A stretch of DNA of 64,000 bases from Kaistia geumhonensis (GTDB lineage Bacteria; Pseudomonadota; Alphaproteobacteria; Rhizobiales; Kaistiaceae). The DNA is taken from positions 3,426,001 through 3,490,000 of the forward strand of contig NZ_JAUSWJ010000001.1 in assembly GCF_030815145.1 (NCBI RefSeq), in the 5' to 3' direction. The notes under the pieces are model-generated. The model was not told where the DNA came from. It was given only the letters and a program-made list of their open reading frames with translations, and did no database searches. This document shows positions 54,008-61,806 of this stretch, piece after piece. Position 1 is the first letter of the stretch. Each line of letters begins with the position of its first letter. The translations under genes and the position numbers were made by a program.

Positions 54008-55576
54008 ATGAATGAGATGCGGCACGCAGCGATCGGGGTGGCGGACGACTATGCCCGTGCCCTTTCGGCGAGGCTGGAGCTCGATCATGCGGCGCTCAGA
54101 AGCGGGCTGAAGCCGCCCTATTGCCCACCTCCGCTCGCCGATGCCGGCGCGCGTCTCGATGTGCTAACGCGGCGGGTGCGCCACGACCTTGCCATTCTCA
54201 ATTATCCCAAGGACGACTGGGTTCTGCCGCGCAGTCATCCCGCCGGTCATCACGTTCATGACGTGGTCATCGTCGGCGGCGGCCAGTGCGGCATGACGGT
54301 CGCCTTCGCGCTGATGCGCGACCGCGTCTCCAACATCGTCATCCTCGACCGGGCGCCGAAAGGCCGCGAGGGGCCGTGGGTCACCTATTCGCGCATGTGG
54401 ACACTGCGCTCGCCCAAGCACGTCACCGGGCCCGATCTCGGCGTGCCTTCGCTTGCGCCGCGGTCCTGGTTCGAGGCGGTGTTCGGCGAGGAGGGCTGGG
54501 AACAGCTCGGCAAATGGCCGCGTCAGGCGTGGCAGGCCTATCTCGACTGGTATGGCGCGGCGCTGGAGCTGCCGATCCGCAACGAGACCGAGGTCACCGG
54601 CTTCTCGGACGAAGACGGTCTGGTCCGCCTCGAGATCCGAGGCGGCGAACACGTTTATGCGCGCAAGGTCGTGCTGGCGACCGGCCTCGAGGGCATCGGC
54701 GACTGGCATGTGCCCCCCTTTATCCGCGAGAAGATGCCGCGCGGTCGCTATACTCTCGCCACGGACGACGTCGACAGCCTCGACTGGAAGGGAAGCCGCG
54801 TCGCCATGCTCGGCGCCGGTGCCACAGCCTGGGACCGGGCCGCCGACCTCCTGGAACTCGGCGCCTCGGCGCTGACGCTCTATATGCGCCGTCCGCAGAT
54901 TCTGACCGCCAATCCGTTCCGCTATCTGGAAAAGGCCGGCTATCTGCGCCACTTCGCGTCCATGTCGGATGCCGACAAATGGCGGTGGATCCAGGCCGTG
55001 TTCCGCTTCGGCCAGCCCCCGACGCAGGATGGCGTCGACCGCTGCGCCGCCTTCGCCAATTTCCGCCTGCATGGCGGCGCCTCCTGGTCCGATGTCGAGG
55101 AGACGGCGGAGGGCGTCCGCGTGACGGGCAGCGACGGCTCGATCGCGATGTTCGACCATCTCTTCATCGGCTGCGGATTCTCCATGGACCCGCGCAACCG
55201 GCCGGAACTGGCCCCGCTCGCCGACAACATCGCGACCTGGGCGGACCGCTTTACGCCGCCGGAAGACCAGCCGGATTCCTGGCTGATCACCTATCCCTAT
55301 CTCAACCGCGATCTTTCCTTCGTCGAGAAGGTGCCGGGCCGGACGCCGGTGCTTCGCAACATGTTCTGCTTCAACTACGGCGCCACCGTCACCAATGCCC
55401 ATTCGGGCGCGTCGCTGTCCGGGCTTCGCTACGGTATCGAGCCGCTCATCCACGGCATCACCTATGCGCTCTGGGTCGAGGACGAGCCGGTCCATTACGA
55501 GCGCACGCGCAGCTGGTCGGTCATCGACACCGACCCCGCGCCGCTCGCCGGCCATCTCTGGCGCCCGGACGACTAG
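54008..55576 (+). CDS. FAD/NAD(P)-binding monooxygenase-like protein
   Basis: Flavoprotein of 522 residues. An N-terminal helical lead of about 85 residues precedes the FAD site VVIVGGGQCGMTVAFALM. A second nucleotide-binding motif, VAMLGAGATAWDRAADLL, lies near residue 265. The pattern resembles flavin monooxygenases (lysine/ornithine hydroxylase or Baeyer-Villiger type), although the canonical family fingerprint is not seen. It could hydroxylate or oxidise the compound handled by the island. ATG at 54008 has AGGGAGCG upstream and follows an operator-like palindrome. It ends at a strong bidirectional hairpin. Confidence 0.83.
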   Translation: MNEMRHAAIGVADDYARALSARLELDHAALRSGLKPPYCPPPLADAGARLDVLTRRVRHDLAILNYPKDDWVLPRSHPAGHHVHDVVIVGGGQCGMTVAFALMRDRVSNIVILDRAPKGREGPWVTYSRMWTLRSPKHVTGPDLGVPSLAPRSWFEAVFGEEGWEQLGKWPRQAWQAYLDWYGAALELPIRNETEVTGFSDEDGLVRLEIRGGEHVYARKVVLATGLEGIGDWHVPPFIREKMPRGRYTLATDDVDSLDWKGSRVAMLGAGATAWDRAADLLELGASALTLYMRRPQILTANPFRYLEKAGYLRHFASMSDADKWRWIQAVFRFGQPPTQDGVDRCAAFANFRLHGGASWSDVEETAEGVRVTGSDGSIAMFDHLFIGCGFSMDPRNRPELAPLADNIATWADRFTPPEDQPDSWLITYPYLNRDLSFVEKVPGRTPVLRNMFCFNYGATVTNAHSGASLSGLRYGIEPLIHGITYALWVEDEPVHYERTRSWSVIDTDPAPLAGHLWRPDD

Positions 55577-55610
55577 ACCGGTCGCGAACGACCAAGGCGC
55601 TGACATGAAG

Positions 55611-55644
55611 GAGCCGCCCGGACGATCATCCGGGCGGCTCTTTT
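55611..55644. terminator. Rho-independent terminator between convergent operons
   Basis: A perfect 12-bp stem, GAGCCGCCCGGA paired with TCCGGGCGGCTC, encloses a 6-nt loop CGATCA and is followed by TTTT on the forward strand. It lies between the flavoprotein gene and the convergent ABC gene and can serve the forward transcript; the T-run on the reverse side is weaker. Confidence 0.85.
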
Positions 55645-55659
55645 GTCATGGTAGTGCCG

Positions 55660-57186
55660 CTACTTCAGGACGGCTTCGAGGAAGCGGATGCTGCGCTCAT
55701 GCTGCGGACGCTCGAAGAAATCGGCGGCCGAGGCGATCTCGACGATCTGACCGCCATCCATGAACACGATCCGGTCCGCGACGCGCCGCGCGAAGCCCAT
55801 CTCGTGGGTGGCGACCAGCATGGTCATGCCGCTCGCGGCGACGTCCTCCAGAACCTGCAGCACCTCGCCGACCAGTTCCGGGTCGAGCGCCGAGGTCGGC
55901 TCGTCGAACAGCATCACGTCGGGACGCATCGCGAGCGCGCGGGCGATGGCGACGCGCTGGCGCTGGCCGCCGGAGAGATGGTTGGGGAAGGTCATCATCT
56001 TGGCTCCGAGCCCGACGCGCGCCAGCAGTTCGGCGGCGAGGAGCCCCGCCTCCCGGCCGGCGACGTGCCGAACGCGGATCAGCCCTTCGGTGACATTCTC
56101 GATCGCGAGCTTGTGCGGCCACAGATTGAAGTGCTGGAAGACCATGCCGACATGCGAGCGCAGCCTTGCCAGTTCGCGGCCGGAGACGGCCGGCGCAGCG
56201 GGTCCGAAGGCGAGATCGAAGCCGGCGCCGCGCGAGTGGATGCCAATCTGGCCGGCATCGGGACGCTCGAGCATGTTGATGCAGCGCAGAAGCGTGCTCT
56301 TCCCCGAGCCGCTCGGCCCCAGCACGCAGACGACCTCGCCCTCCTGGACGGTGAGGCTCACGCCGGAAAGCGCATTGACGGTACCGAAGCGCTTCTCGAG
56401 CCCGACGATGTCGAGCACGCGCCGTCCGCTGTCGGGCTTCTCGGCGAGCAGCGCGGGCGCATCGGTCGCCGGCGCGAAATCGGTGGCGCCGCCGAAGCCC
56501 AGCCGGCGCAGGCGGCGGCGGGAGGGCGGGCGCTTGTCGAAGGCGACATAGTGCTCGAGCGCCAGCTGACCGATCGCCAGGAACGAGGTGAGGAACAGGT
56601 AGATCGCGCCGGCGACGATCAGGGCCTCCAGGGCGCGGAACGTGTTCGAGTAGATGAAGGTCGTCGTCAGCAGCAGTTCGCGCACCGTCACCACGGAGGC
56701 GAGCGAGGTGCTTTTCACATGGCTGATGAAGTTGCTCATATAGGGCGGCGTCACGACCTGAACCGCCTGCGGCAGGATGATGTGCCACAGGATTGTCGGA
56801 TAGCTCATGCCGACCGCGCGCGCCGCCTCGATCTGCCCCGGCTGGATCGCCTGCAGGCCGGCGCGCAGCACTTCGGCATTGTAGGCGGCCGAGGTGATGG
56901 AGAAGGCGATGATCGCCGCCGGCAGCGGTTCGAGCGTGATGCCGATTGTTGGCAGGCCGAAATAGATCAGGAAGAGATGGATCAGCGGCGGGGTGCCGCG
57001 TGCGATCCAGATATAGAGGAAGGCGGGGACGGAGAGGATCTTCAGCGGCGACATGCGGGCGAGCGCCAGCAGGAAGCCGCATACGGTTCCGATGACCTGC
57101 GAGGTGATCGCCAGAAAGATGGTCATCAGCGTCGCCTGGAAGAGTAGCGGCGCATAGGGAAGGATCGAGGCGAAGTCGAGGCTCAT
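55660..57186 (-). CDS. Amino-acid ABC transporter: permease fused to ATPase
   Basis: One chain of 508 residues. Residues about 1-225 are a HisMQ-type permease (QATLMTIFLAITSQVIGTV, EAA loop EAARAVGMSYPTILWHIILP). After a linker of about 40 residues (RPPSRRRLRRLGFGG), residues about 260-508 form a polar-amino-acid ATPase. That part has Walker A GPSGSGKST, LSGGQRQRVAIARALAM, LFDEPTSALDP and THEMGFARRVAD. In most genomes these are separate subunits. The start at 57186 (MSLDFAS) was chosen over an upstream frame that lacks membrane character. It pairs with the binding protein at 57361, and its single permease probably forms a homodimer. Confidence 0.92.
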   Translation of the reverse strand: MSLDFASILPYAPLLFQATLMTIFLAITSQVIGTVCGFLLALARMSPLKILSVPAFLYIWIARGTPPLIHLFLIYFGLPTIGITLEPLPAAIIAFSITSAAYNAEVLRAGLQAIQPGQIEAARAVGMSYPTILWHIILPQAVQVVTPPYMSNFISHVKSTSLASVVTVRELLLTTTFIYSNTFRALEALIVAGAIYLFLTSFLAIGQLALEHYVAFDKRPPSRRRLRRLGFGGATDFAPATDAPALLAEKPDSGRRVLDIVGLEKRFGTVNALSGVSLTVQEGEVVCVLGPSGSGKSTLLRCINMLERPDAGQIGIHSRGAGFDLAFGPAAPAVSGRELARLRSHVGMVFQHFNLWPHKLAIENVTEGLIRVRHVAGREAGLLAAELLARVGLGAKMMTFPNHLSGGQRQRVAIARALAMRPDVMLFDEPTSALDPELVGEVLQVLEDVAASGMTMLVATHEMGFARRVADRIVFMDGGQIVEIASAADFFERPQHERSIRFLEAVLK

Positions 57187-57360
57187 CAGGGTCCGTTTCG
57201 AACGGCGGTCTCGGGGAGCCGGGCACGGCATGGCGCCCGGCCGATAGCGCGCAGCCAAGCAACAGGCGTGCCGAAGCGGCGCGCCAGCGAAGGCGGGGAC
57301 GATGTGCGGCGCTCCGAACGTGCCCTTGCGACAGCGCCCGGAGCGACTCCAAACGGTGGG

Positions 57361-58176
57361 CTACTTCTTGGCCGGCGCGTCCTGGCCGATCGGCGGCAGG
57401 GCCGCGTCGTAATCGTCGAGGTCGAAGCTCGCCTTGGCCATCTTGTTGATCGTGCCGTCGCTGCGGGCGTCGGAAATGATCTTGTCGAGAGCGGCCTTCA
57501 TCTCGGGCGAGCCCTTCGGCAGCGGATAGCCGACAAGGTTGACCTTGTAGGGCTTGCCGACGATCTTCGCGATGCCGGGGCGGGCCTTCATGAACTCGGC
57601 GGCCTGCTTGTCGCCGACGATCGCCACCTCGATGCGCCCGGCGACGAAGTCGGCGAACTGCTCGGCGACACCCGGATAGACCTTCAGTTCCTTGTAGCCG
57701 CCGATCTCGCGGACGACGTCGTCGCCATCGGCGCCGATCGGCGCGCCGACGATCTTGTCCTTGATATCGGTCGGTCCGGTGACCGCCGAGTCGGGCGGAA
57801 CCATGGCGACGATCGCCGTGCGCGAATAGGGTACGGAGAAATCGAACACTTCCTGGCGCGCCGGCGTGATGTTGACGCCCGAGCAGATCATCTCGGTCCT
57901 GCCCGAGGTGATGGAGGGCAGCAGCCCTTCCCAGGCGAGAACGCCGAGATCGAGCTTCACGCCGAGCTTGTCGGCGATCAGGTTGCACATGTCGACCTCG
58001 TAGCCGACCGGCTTGCCCGAGGCGTCCATCATGACGTTCGGGCGGTCGTTGCCCGTAGTGAGGGCATGCATCACGCCTTCGGACTTGATCTTGGCGAGGT
58101 CGTCGGCGACGGCCGGTGCCGTGCCGGCGATCGCTGCCAGAACCGCCGCGGCGAGGGTCTTGGAGAGGAAGGTCAT
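57361..58176 (-). CDS. Periplasmic polar amino-acid-binding protein (SBP family 3)
   Basis: Binding protein of 271 residues with the signal peptide MTFLSKTLAAAVLAAIAGTA ending near AVADDL. Family-3 marks are KPVGYEVDMCNLIADKLGV, SGRTEMICSGVNITPARQEVFDFSVPYSR and the late VAGRIEVAIVGDK. It supplies substrate to the fused permease-ATPase. It is separated from that gene by 174 bp, a longer gap than usual, which could hold a weak attenuator. It is divergent from the YciI-like gene at 58385. Confidence 0.92.
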   Translation of the reverse strand: MTFLSKTLAAAVLAAIAGTAPAVADDLAKIKSEGVMHALTTGNDRPNVMMDASGKPVGYEVDMCNLIADKLGVKLDLGVLAWEGLLPSITSGRTEMICSGVNITPARQEVFDFSVPYSRTAIVAMVPPDSAVTGPTDIKDKIVGAPIGADGDDVVREIGGYKELKVYPGVAEQFADFVAGRIEVAIVGDKQAAEFMKARPGIAKIVGKPYKVNLVGYPLPKGSPEMKAALDKIISDARSDGTINKMAKASFDLDDYDAALPPIGQDAPAKK

Positions 58177-58316
58177 CGGATCCTGTTCCCTGAAAGGTGT
58201 GCCGGAGCGTGCCGGACGCTGCTTCTGGCGTCTTGCATGTCCTCCCTAACCGCCCCTACCGCGTGCCTTCTGGAGAGCCGCTGGTTTATGTGCCGGAGCG
58301 TCGACACGATCGAACA

Positions 58317-58342
58317 ATATCACTTGAAGTGTCAAGTGATAT
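58317..58342. promoter_or_regulatory. Perfect 10-bp-arm palindrome in divergent promoter
   Basis: ATATCACTTG and CAAGTGATAT are exact complements separated by AAGTGT. The site lies between the divergent binding-protein (58176) and YciI-like (58385) genes. It contains GTGATAT, shared with sites A and C, but in outward orientation, so it may be bound by the same GntR protein in another mode or by a different regulator. Confidence 0.55.
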
Positions 58343-58384
58343 ATCTATGGTCGTTCCGAAGCCGCTTCCGGGGAGCCGTCCGCA

Positions 58385-58678
58385 ATGTTCATGGTCACGT
58401 CCAGCTATGCCGCGCCGGCCGAGGCGATCGCCGCCGCGCTGCCGGCGCATCGCGCCTGGGTCGGCGCGCTCTATGACCGAGGCGTATTCATCCTGTCGGG
58501 GCGACTGAAGCCGGCCACGGGCGGCTTCATGCTGGCCGTCGGCGTCTCGCGCGCCGAGCTGGAGGCGATCCTCGCCAGCGATCCTTTCCGCCTCGCCGGT
58601 CTCTTGACCCATACGATCACCGAGCTCGAGCCGACGCGCCACGCGCCGGAGCTCGATGCATGGAAGGAGCGCTTCTGA
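58385..58678 (+). CDS. YciI-like protein
   Basis: Small protein of 97 residues with the YciI fold: FMVTSSYAAP, HRAWVGALYDRGVFILSGR with the conserved His, and LASDPFRLAGL with the Asp-Pro pair. YciI proteins are small enzymes or accessory factors, some with dehalogenase-like roles. Its stop shares one base with the start of the DapB-like gene (TGATG), so the two are coupled. Confidence 0.83.
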   Translation: MFMVTSSYAAPAEAIAAALPAHRAWVGALYDRGVFILSGRLKPATGGFMLAVGVSRAELEAILASDPFRLAGLLTHTITELEPTRHAPELDAWKERF

Positions 58679-59736
58679 TGCATGCCGCCATCTTCGGCTT
58701 CGGCAATCTCGGGCGCGCGATCCTCGCCGCTCTCGCGAAGCGCCCGCCATTCTCGGTCGGAGCCATCGTCGATACGGCGCCCGGCCTCGCCGGCGCTCCG
58801 ACGGCATCGGTCTTTCCCGCGGGCGGCGACTGCGGAACGATCCTGCCGTCGCTGCCGCCGGCCGATCAGCCCACGGTGCTCTTCCACGCCTCGACGTCGG
58901 AGCCGGCGCGCGCGACGGCCGAGATCGTCGCCGCGCTCGAGGCGGGCTATAGCGTCGTCTCGGCGGCCGAATGGCTGTTTCATCCCTGGCTGCGTCATGG
59001 CACCGAAGCCGCTACCATCGACGCCGCAGCCCGCAGGGCTGGGACGGTGGCGATGGGCTGCGGCGTCAATCCCGGCTTCTGCTTCGAGACGCTGCCGGTT
59101 CTGGTTTCGCGGACCATGGCGGAAGTGAACCGGTTCGAGATTCTGCGTGTCTCCAATGTGAGCGGCGTCGGTCCGGCCGATTTCGCGCATCTCGGCTTCG
59201 GCCTCACCGAGACCGATTTCAGAGCGCGCGTTGCAGAGGGCTCGATCGAGGGGCATATGGGATTCCCGGAATCGATCGCCGCGCTCGCCGAATGCACGGG
59301 CGTCGCGATCGACGCCATTGACGACCGGCTCGAGCCGACGCTGGCACTGAGGCCGGTCACGCTCGCGCACCGGACCGTTGCGCTCGGCGAGGTCGCCGGC
59401 ATTACGCAGGTCGCGCGCGGATATCGCGGCGGCGAGCCGGTCATCGCCATGACGCTCGACATGTTCCTCGATCCCGAATTCTACGGCCGCAGGCCGCGCG
59501 AGGCGTTGCGTATCGAGGGCAGCCGAACGGTCGAGCTCGACATCAGCCCGGCTGCTCCGCCCGTTCCCGGAGCAGCCGCTATGATGGTGCATGCGGCCGA
59601 GGCTCTCGGCGTGATGTCTCCGGGCCTTGCAAGCCTGCTTGATCTGCCGATCGGCGGCGGGCGGTTGTCGCGACAGCTCTGTGCCGGGCCGGCCGAACGC
59701 GACGGCAGTGGAAGCCGCTTCTCGATCGACAACTGA
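58678..59736 (+). CDS. DapB-like NAD(P)-binding dehydrogenase, paralogue 2
   Basis: Protein of 352 residues, paralogous to the 51337 product. It has the Rossmann motif AAIFGFGNLGRAILAAL, SAAEWLFHPWLRHG, GCGVNPGFCFET and the shared GHMGFPESIAALAE. It is 22 residues shorter, mostly because of a shorter first domain. The likely role is an amino-acid or imine dehydrogenase. It is coupled to the YciI-like gene and sits beside the amino-acid transporter. A decayed gene follows directly on the other strand. Confidence 0.85.
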   Translation: MHAAIFGFGNLGRAILAALAKRPPFSVGAIVDTAPGLAGAPTASVFPAGGDCGTILPSLPPADQPTVLFHASTSEPARATAEIVAALEAGYSVVSAAEWLFHPWLRHGTEAATIDAAARRAGTVAMGCGVNPGFCFETLPVLVSRTMAEVNRFEILRVSNVSGVGPADFAHLGFGLTETDFRARVAEGSIEGHMGFPESIAALAECTGVAIDAIDDRLEPTLALRPVTLAHRTVALGEVAGITQVARGYRGGEPVIAMTLDMFLDPEFYGRRPREALRIEGSRTVELDISPAAPPVPGAAAMMVHAAEALGVMSPGLASLLDLPIGGGRLSRQLCAGPAERDGSGSRFSIDN

Positions 59737-59744
59737 GCGGCCGC

Positions 59745-60440
59745 GCCGGTATCGAGGCCGTCCTTTGGCCATGACGACCGCACCGGCCAGGTTTCCAGCG
59801 CCTTCGTTCAGACGCGGCACGAGCACCCCGCGCGCATGCGAGGGGAGGAGTATGATCTGCGTGAAGAGCGGGCCGGCCTCCGGCCCGCGCGGCACGAGCC
59901 GGTCGAAGGTCTGAGCGTATATTGATCCGGTATCGTCACGACATTGAACGGCTGGCCGCGATAGCCGAGATCGGCGGTGGCGGGGATGATTTCGAAGCCC
60001 TGAGCCGGCCCCTCCGGCCATGCCATGGAGATGCCCGGCATGATGGCGGCGGTGCGGAAGCCGGATCGTGCGGCGAGATGTTGGAGGCCCGCCCGGCGGC
60101 TCGCGAGCAGCGCCCGATAGCGCGTCTGGCTGGAAATCGTCAGACCGGATTCGAGCGGGCTATGCGCGAGCCAGCTCTGTCCGCACTCGACGGGCGAGGT
60201 CAGCCAGCCTGACCGCATGGCGAGCCCGCGGCGGCGAGGCGGGGCTTGGAGGATTGCAGCGTCGCGCGATGGGTCGGGGCCTAGAGCGGATTGTCGAAGC
60301 CGGTCCGGTCGTAGCTCTCGACGAACACGACGAGTACGTCGCGGCCAGCGAGTCGGCCTAAGTGGCCGGAAGGCCCCCGCAAAGGCGTCGCTCGCGGCCC
60401 CGGCGCCGAAGCGAACGGGATCGGTCGCGTCTCAGCATAG
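59745..60440 (-). pseudogene. Decayed sulfatase-like (alkaline-phosphatase superfamily) gene
   Basis: Read leftward, three frames together restore one protein. RDVLVVFVESYDRTGFDNPL ends at a stop (near 60285). MRSGWLTSPVECGQSWLAHS through MAWPEGPAQ to YRGQPFNVVTIPDQYT follows, then after a frameshift FDRLVPRGPEAGPLFTQIIL. The VFVESY opening and GQSWLAHS stretch match sulfatase/phosphoethanolamine-transferase-like proteins. The N-terminal membrane part is missing, cut off at the IS3 remnant. One nonsense mutation and at least two frameshifts make it a clear pseudogene. Confidence 0.75.
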
Positions 60441-60519
60441 CTGTCGGCATGACCGGCGTCGGGCTTCGTGGCGTGCCTTCAACGGCAGGCGAACAGGGAG
60501 CGCGCCGGCGACTCCGGCC

Positions 60520-61174
60520 GCCAGGACGCCAGCATGTCAGAGACGAAGTTCAGGCTCCACCGCTGGTTCGGCCCCTCTGGCAGCGCCATGGGCGCCCGCG
60601 TGCCCAGCGCCCGCTTGCAGCCGTCGCGCTTCTTCGTCGTGAGCGCTCCTCGCGATAGAGCCGGAACAACTTCTTGTGGTTCAGATCGATACCTTCCTGT
60701 CGCAGCAGGATATGCAGCCGCCGATAGCCGAACCGCCGCCGTTCAGGCGCCAGTTCTTTCAGCCGCGTCTGCAGGGCGGGATCGTCCAGCCGCCGTGACG
60801 CATAGCGATAGGTCTCTGGTTCGAGCCAGATCAGGCCTCATGCACGCCGCTGCGAGTAGCTTTTCTCTTCGATCGCCCAAGTCACGAACGCTCTCCGCGA
60901 TCCAGGCTTCAGAGTTTTTTTCCAAGCGCCTCGCGCAGCGTGGCAACGTCGAGCATCGATTCCGCCAAGAGCTTCTTGAGCTTGAGGTTCTCGTCCTCAA
61001 GCGCCTTCAACCGCCGCGCCTCGACACTTCCATGCTGCCGTAGCGACTCCGCCAATTGTAGAACGTCGTATCGCTGATCCTGTGCTTCCGGCAGACATCC
61101 GCCGCCGCAATCCCGGCCTGATGCTCTTTCAGGACCGCAATGATCTGCTCTTCGCTGAACCGGCTCTTCTTCGT
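60520..61174 (-). pseudogene. Decayed IS3-family insertion sequence (orfA and part of orfB)
   Basis: orfA, reading from 61174, gives KKSRFSEEQIIAVLKEHQAG with ACG where the ATG is expected. It continues to FYNWRSRYGSMEVS, where one missing base near 61020 shifts the frame into the leucine-zipper part ALEDENLKLKKLLAES. orfB follows from about 60900 with ERRRFGYRRLHILLRQEG, KLFRLYREER and, after another shift, LGTRAPMALPEGPNQRWSL. It then stops abruptly near 60520, so the catalytic DDE core is mostly lost. No function is expected. Confidence 0.85.
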
Positions 61175-61297
61175 CTCCGTCTCCTTCCGACGGAGTCCAA
61201 TTCAGACCGAGGGCATTTCAGGGGGGCAAGGTCACTTGTGCTGACCGCGATACGTGGCCCCTATGAGAATACTGCCGCCGCAACGTGTTGATTTGAT

Positions 61298-61314
61298 TGG
61301 TGGAGCCGAGGGGA
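61298..61314. repeat. Right attachment-like repeat inside tRNA-Ala 3' end
   Basis: TGGTGGAGCCGAGGGGA (complement of the tRNA 3' end including CCA) repeats exactly, in the same orientation, at 44431-44447. This is the usual core location of tRNA-targeting integrases. Confidence 0.65.
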
Positions 61315-61373
61315 ATCGAACCCCTGACCTCTGCAGTGCGATTGCAGCGCTCTCCCATCTGAGCTACGGCCCC
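61298..61373 (-). tRNA. tRNA-Ala (anticodon CGC)
   Basis: The 76-nt minus-strand gene begins GGGGCCGTAGCTCAGATGGG and ends with an encoded CCA. The acceptor stem pairs GGGGCC with GGCTCC (one G-T). The anticodon arm is CTGCA-ATCGCAC-TGCAG, giving anticodon CGC for GCG codons. The T-arm carries GGTTCGATTCC. The gene is intact and its 3' end faces the island on its left. Confidence 0.95.
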
Positions 61374-61515
61374 GTCGCAAAGCGACGGCGCCTTGTAGGG
61401 CGCGGCGGGTGGCAGTGTCAAGCGGCGGCGAAGCGGTGCGCGGGTTGCGGGAGCGGCGGTCCACCGCTACATGAGGGAGCGGCCAGCCGGCCGTGCCACT
61501 TCTTGCGGAAAAGCG

Positions 61516-61806
61516 ATGATCGCCGTCCTCAACGTCATCATGTATGCGCTGAACCTCTACTGGTATGTGATCATCGCGAGCGCGATCTTCAGCTGGCTGT
61601 TCGCCTTCGGCGTCGTCAACGCGCGCAACCCCGTGGTCTCGGCGATCGGGAACTTCCTCTACCAGGCGACCGAGCCGGTGCTTCGGCCGATCCGCCGCGT
61701 CGTGCCGACGCTCGGCGCGATCGATATCTCGCCGGTCATCCTGCTGCTCGGCATCATCCTGATCCAGCAGATCATCATCATCTACGTCTATCCCATGGCA
61801 TTTTGA
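61516..61806 (+). CDS. YggT family membrane protein
   Basis: Small membrane protein of 96 residues with two hydrophobic segments (VIIASAIFSWLFAFGVV and ISPVILLLGIILIQQIIIIYV) separated by the family stretch EPVLRPIRRVVPTLGAIDIS. YggT proteins have a still poorly defined role in membrane/osmotic physiology or cell-division placement. ATG at 61516 was chosen over an upstream in-frame start because it begins the first helix. Its stop overlaps the TTG start of the DUF167 gene. Confidence 0.9.
   Translation: MIAVLNVIMYALNLYWYVIIASAIFSWLFAFGVVNARNPVVSAIGNFLYQATEPVLRPIRRVVPTLGAIDISPVILLLGIILIQQIIIIYVYPMAF

Larger units (their letters stand above)
44431..61314. mobile_element. Probable tRNA-Ala-associated genomic island
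   Basis: The span is bounded by a 17-bp direct repeat, TGGTGGAGCCGAGGGGA, at 44431-44447 and 61298-61314. The right copy is the 3' end of tRNA-Ala(CGC), beginning exactly at the CCA end, in the orientation expected for integration at a tRNA 3' end. IS3-family remnants lie just inside both ends. No integrase gene is left between the repeats, so the element would be immobilised. Cargo is a GntR-controlled catabolic and amino-acid transport cluster. Base composition is similar to the surroundings, suggesting an old or same-clade origin. Confidence 0.6.

Noticed and set aside
60743-61000. Open frames within the IS3 remnant as genuine small genes
   Set aside because: They are out of frame with the recognisable orfA/orfB translation, which shows the region is a decayed transposase.
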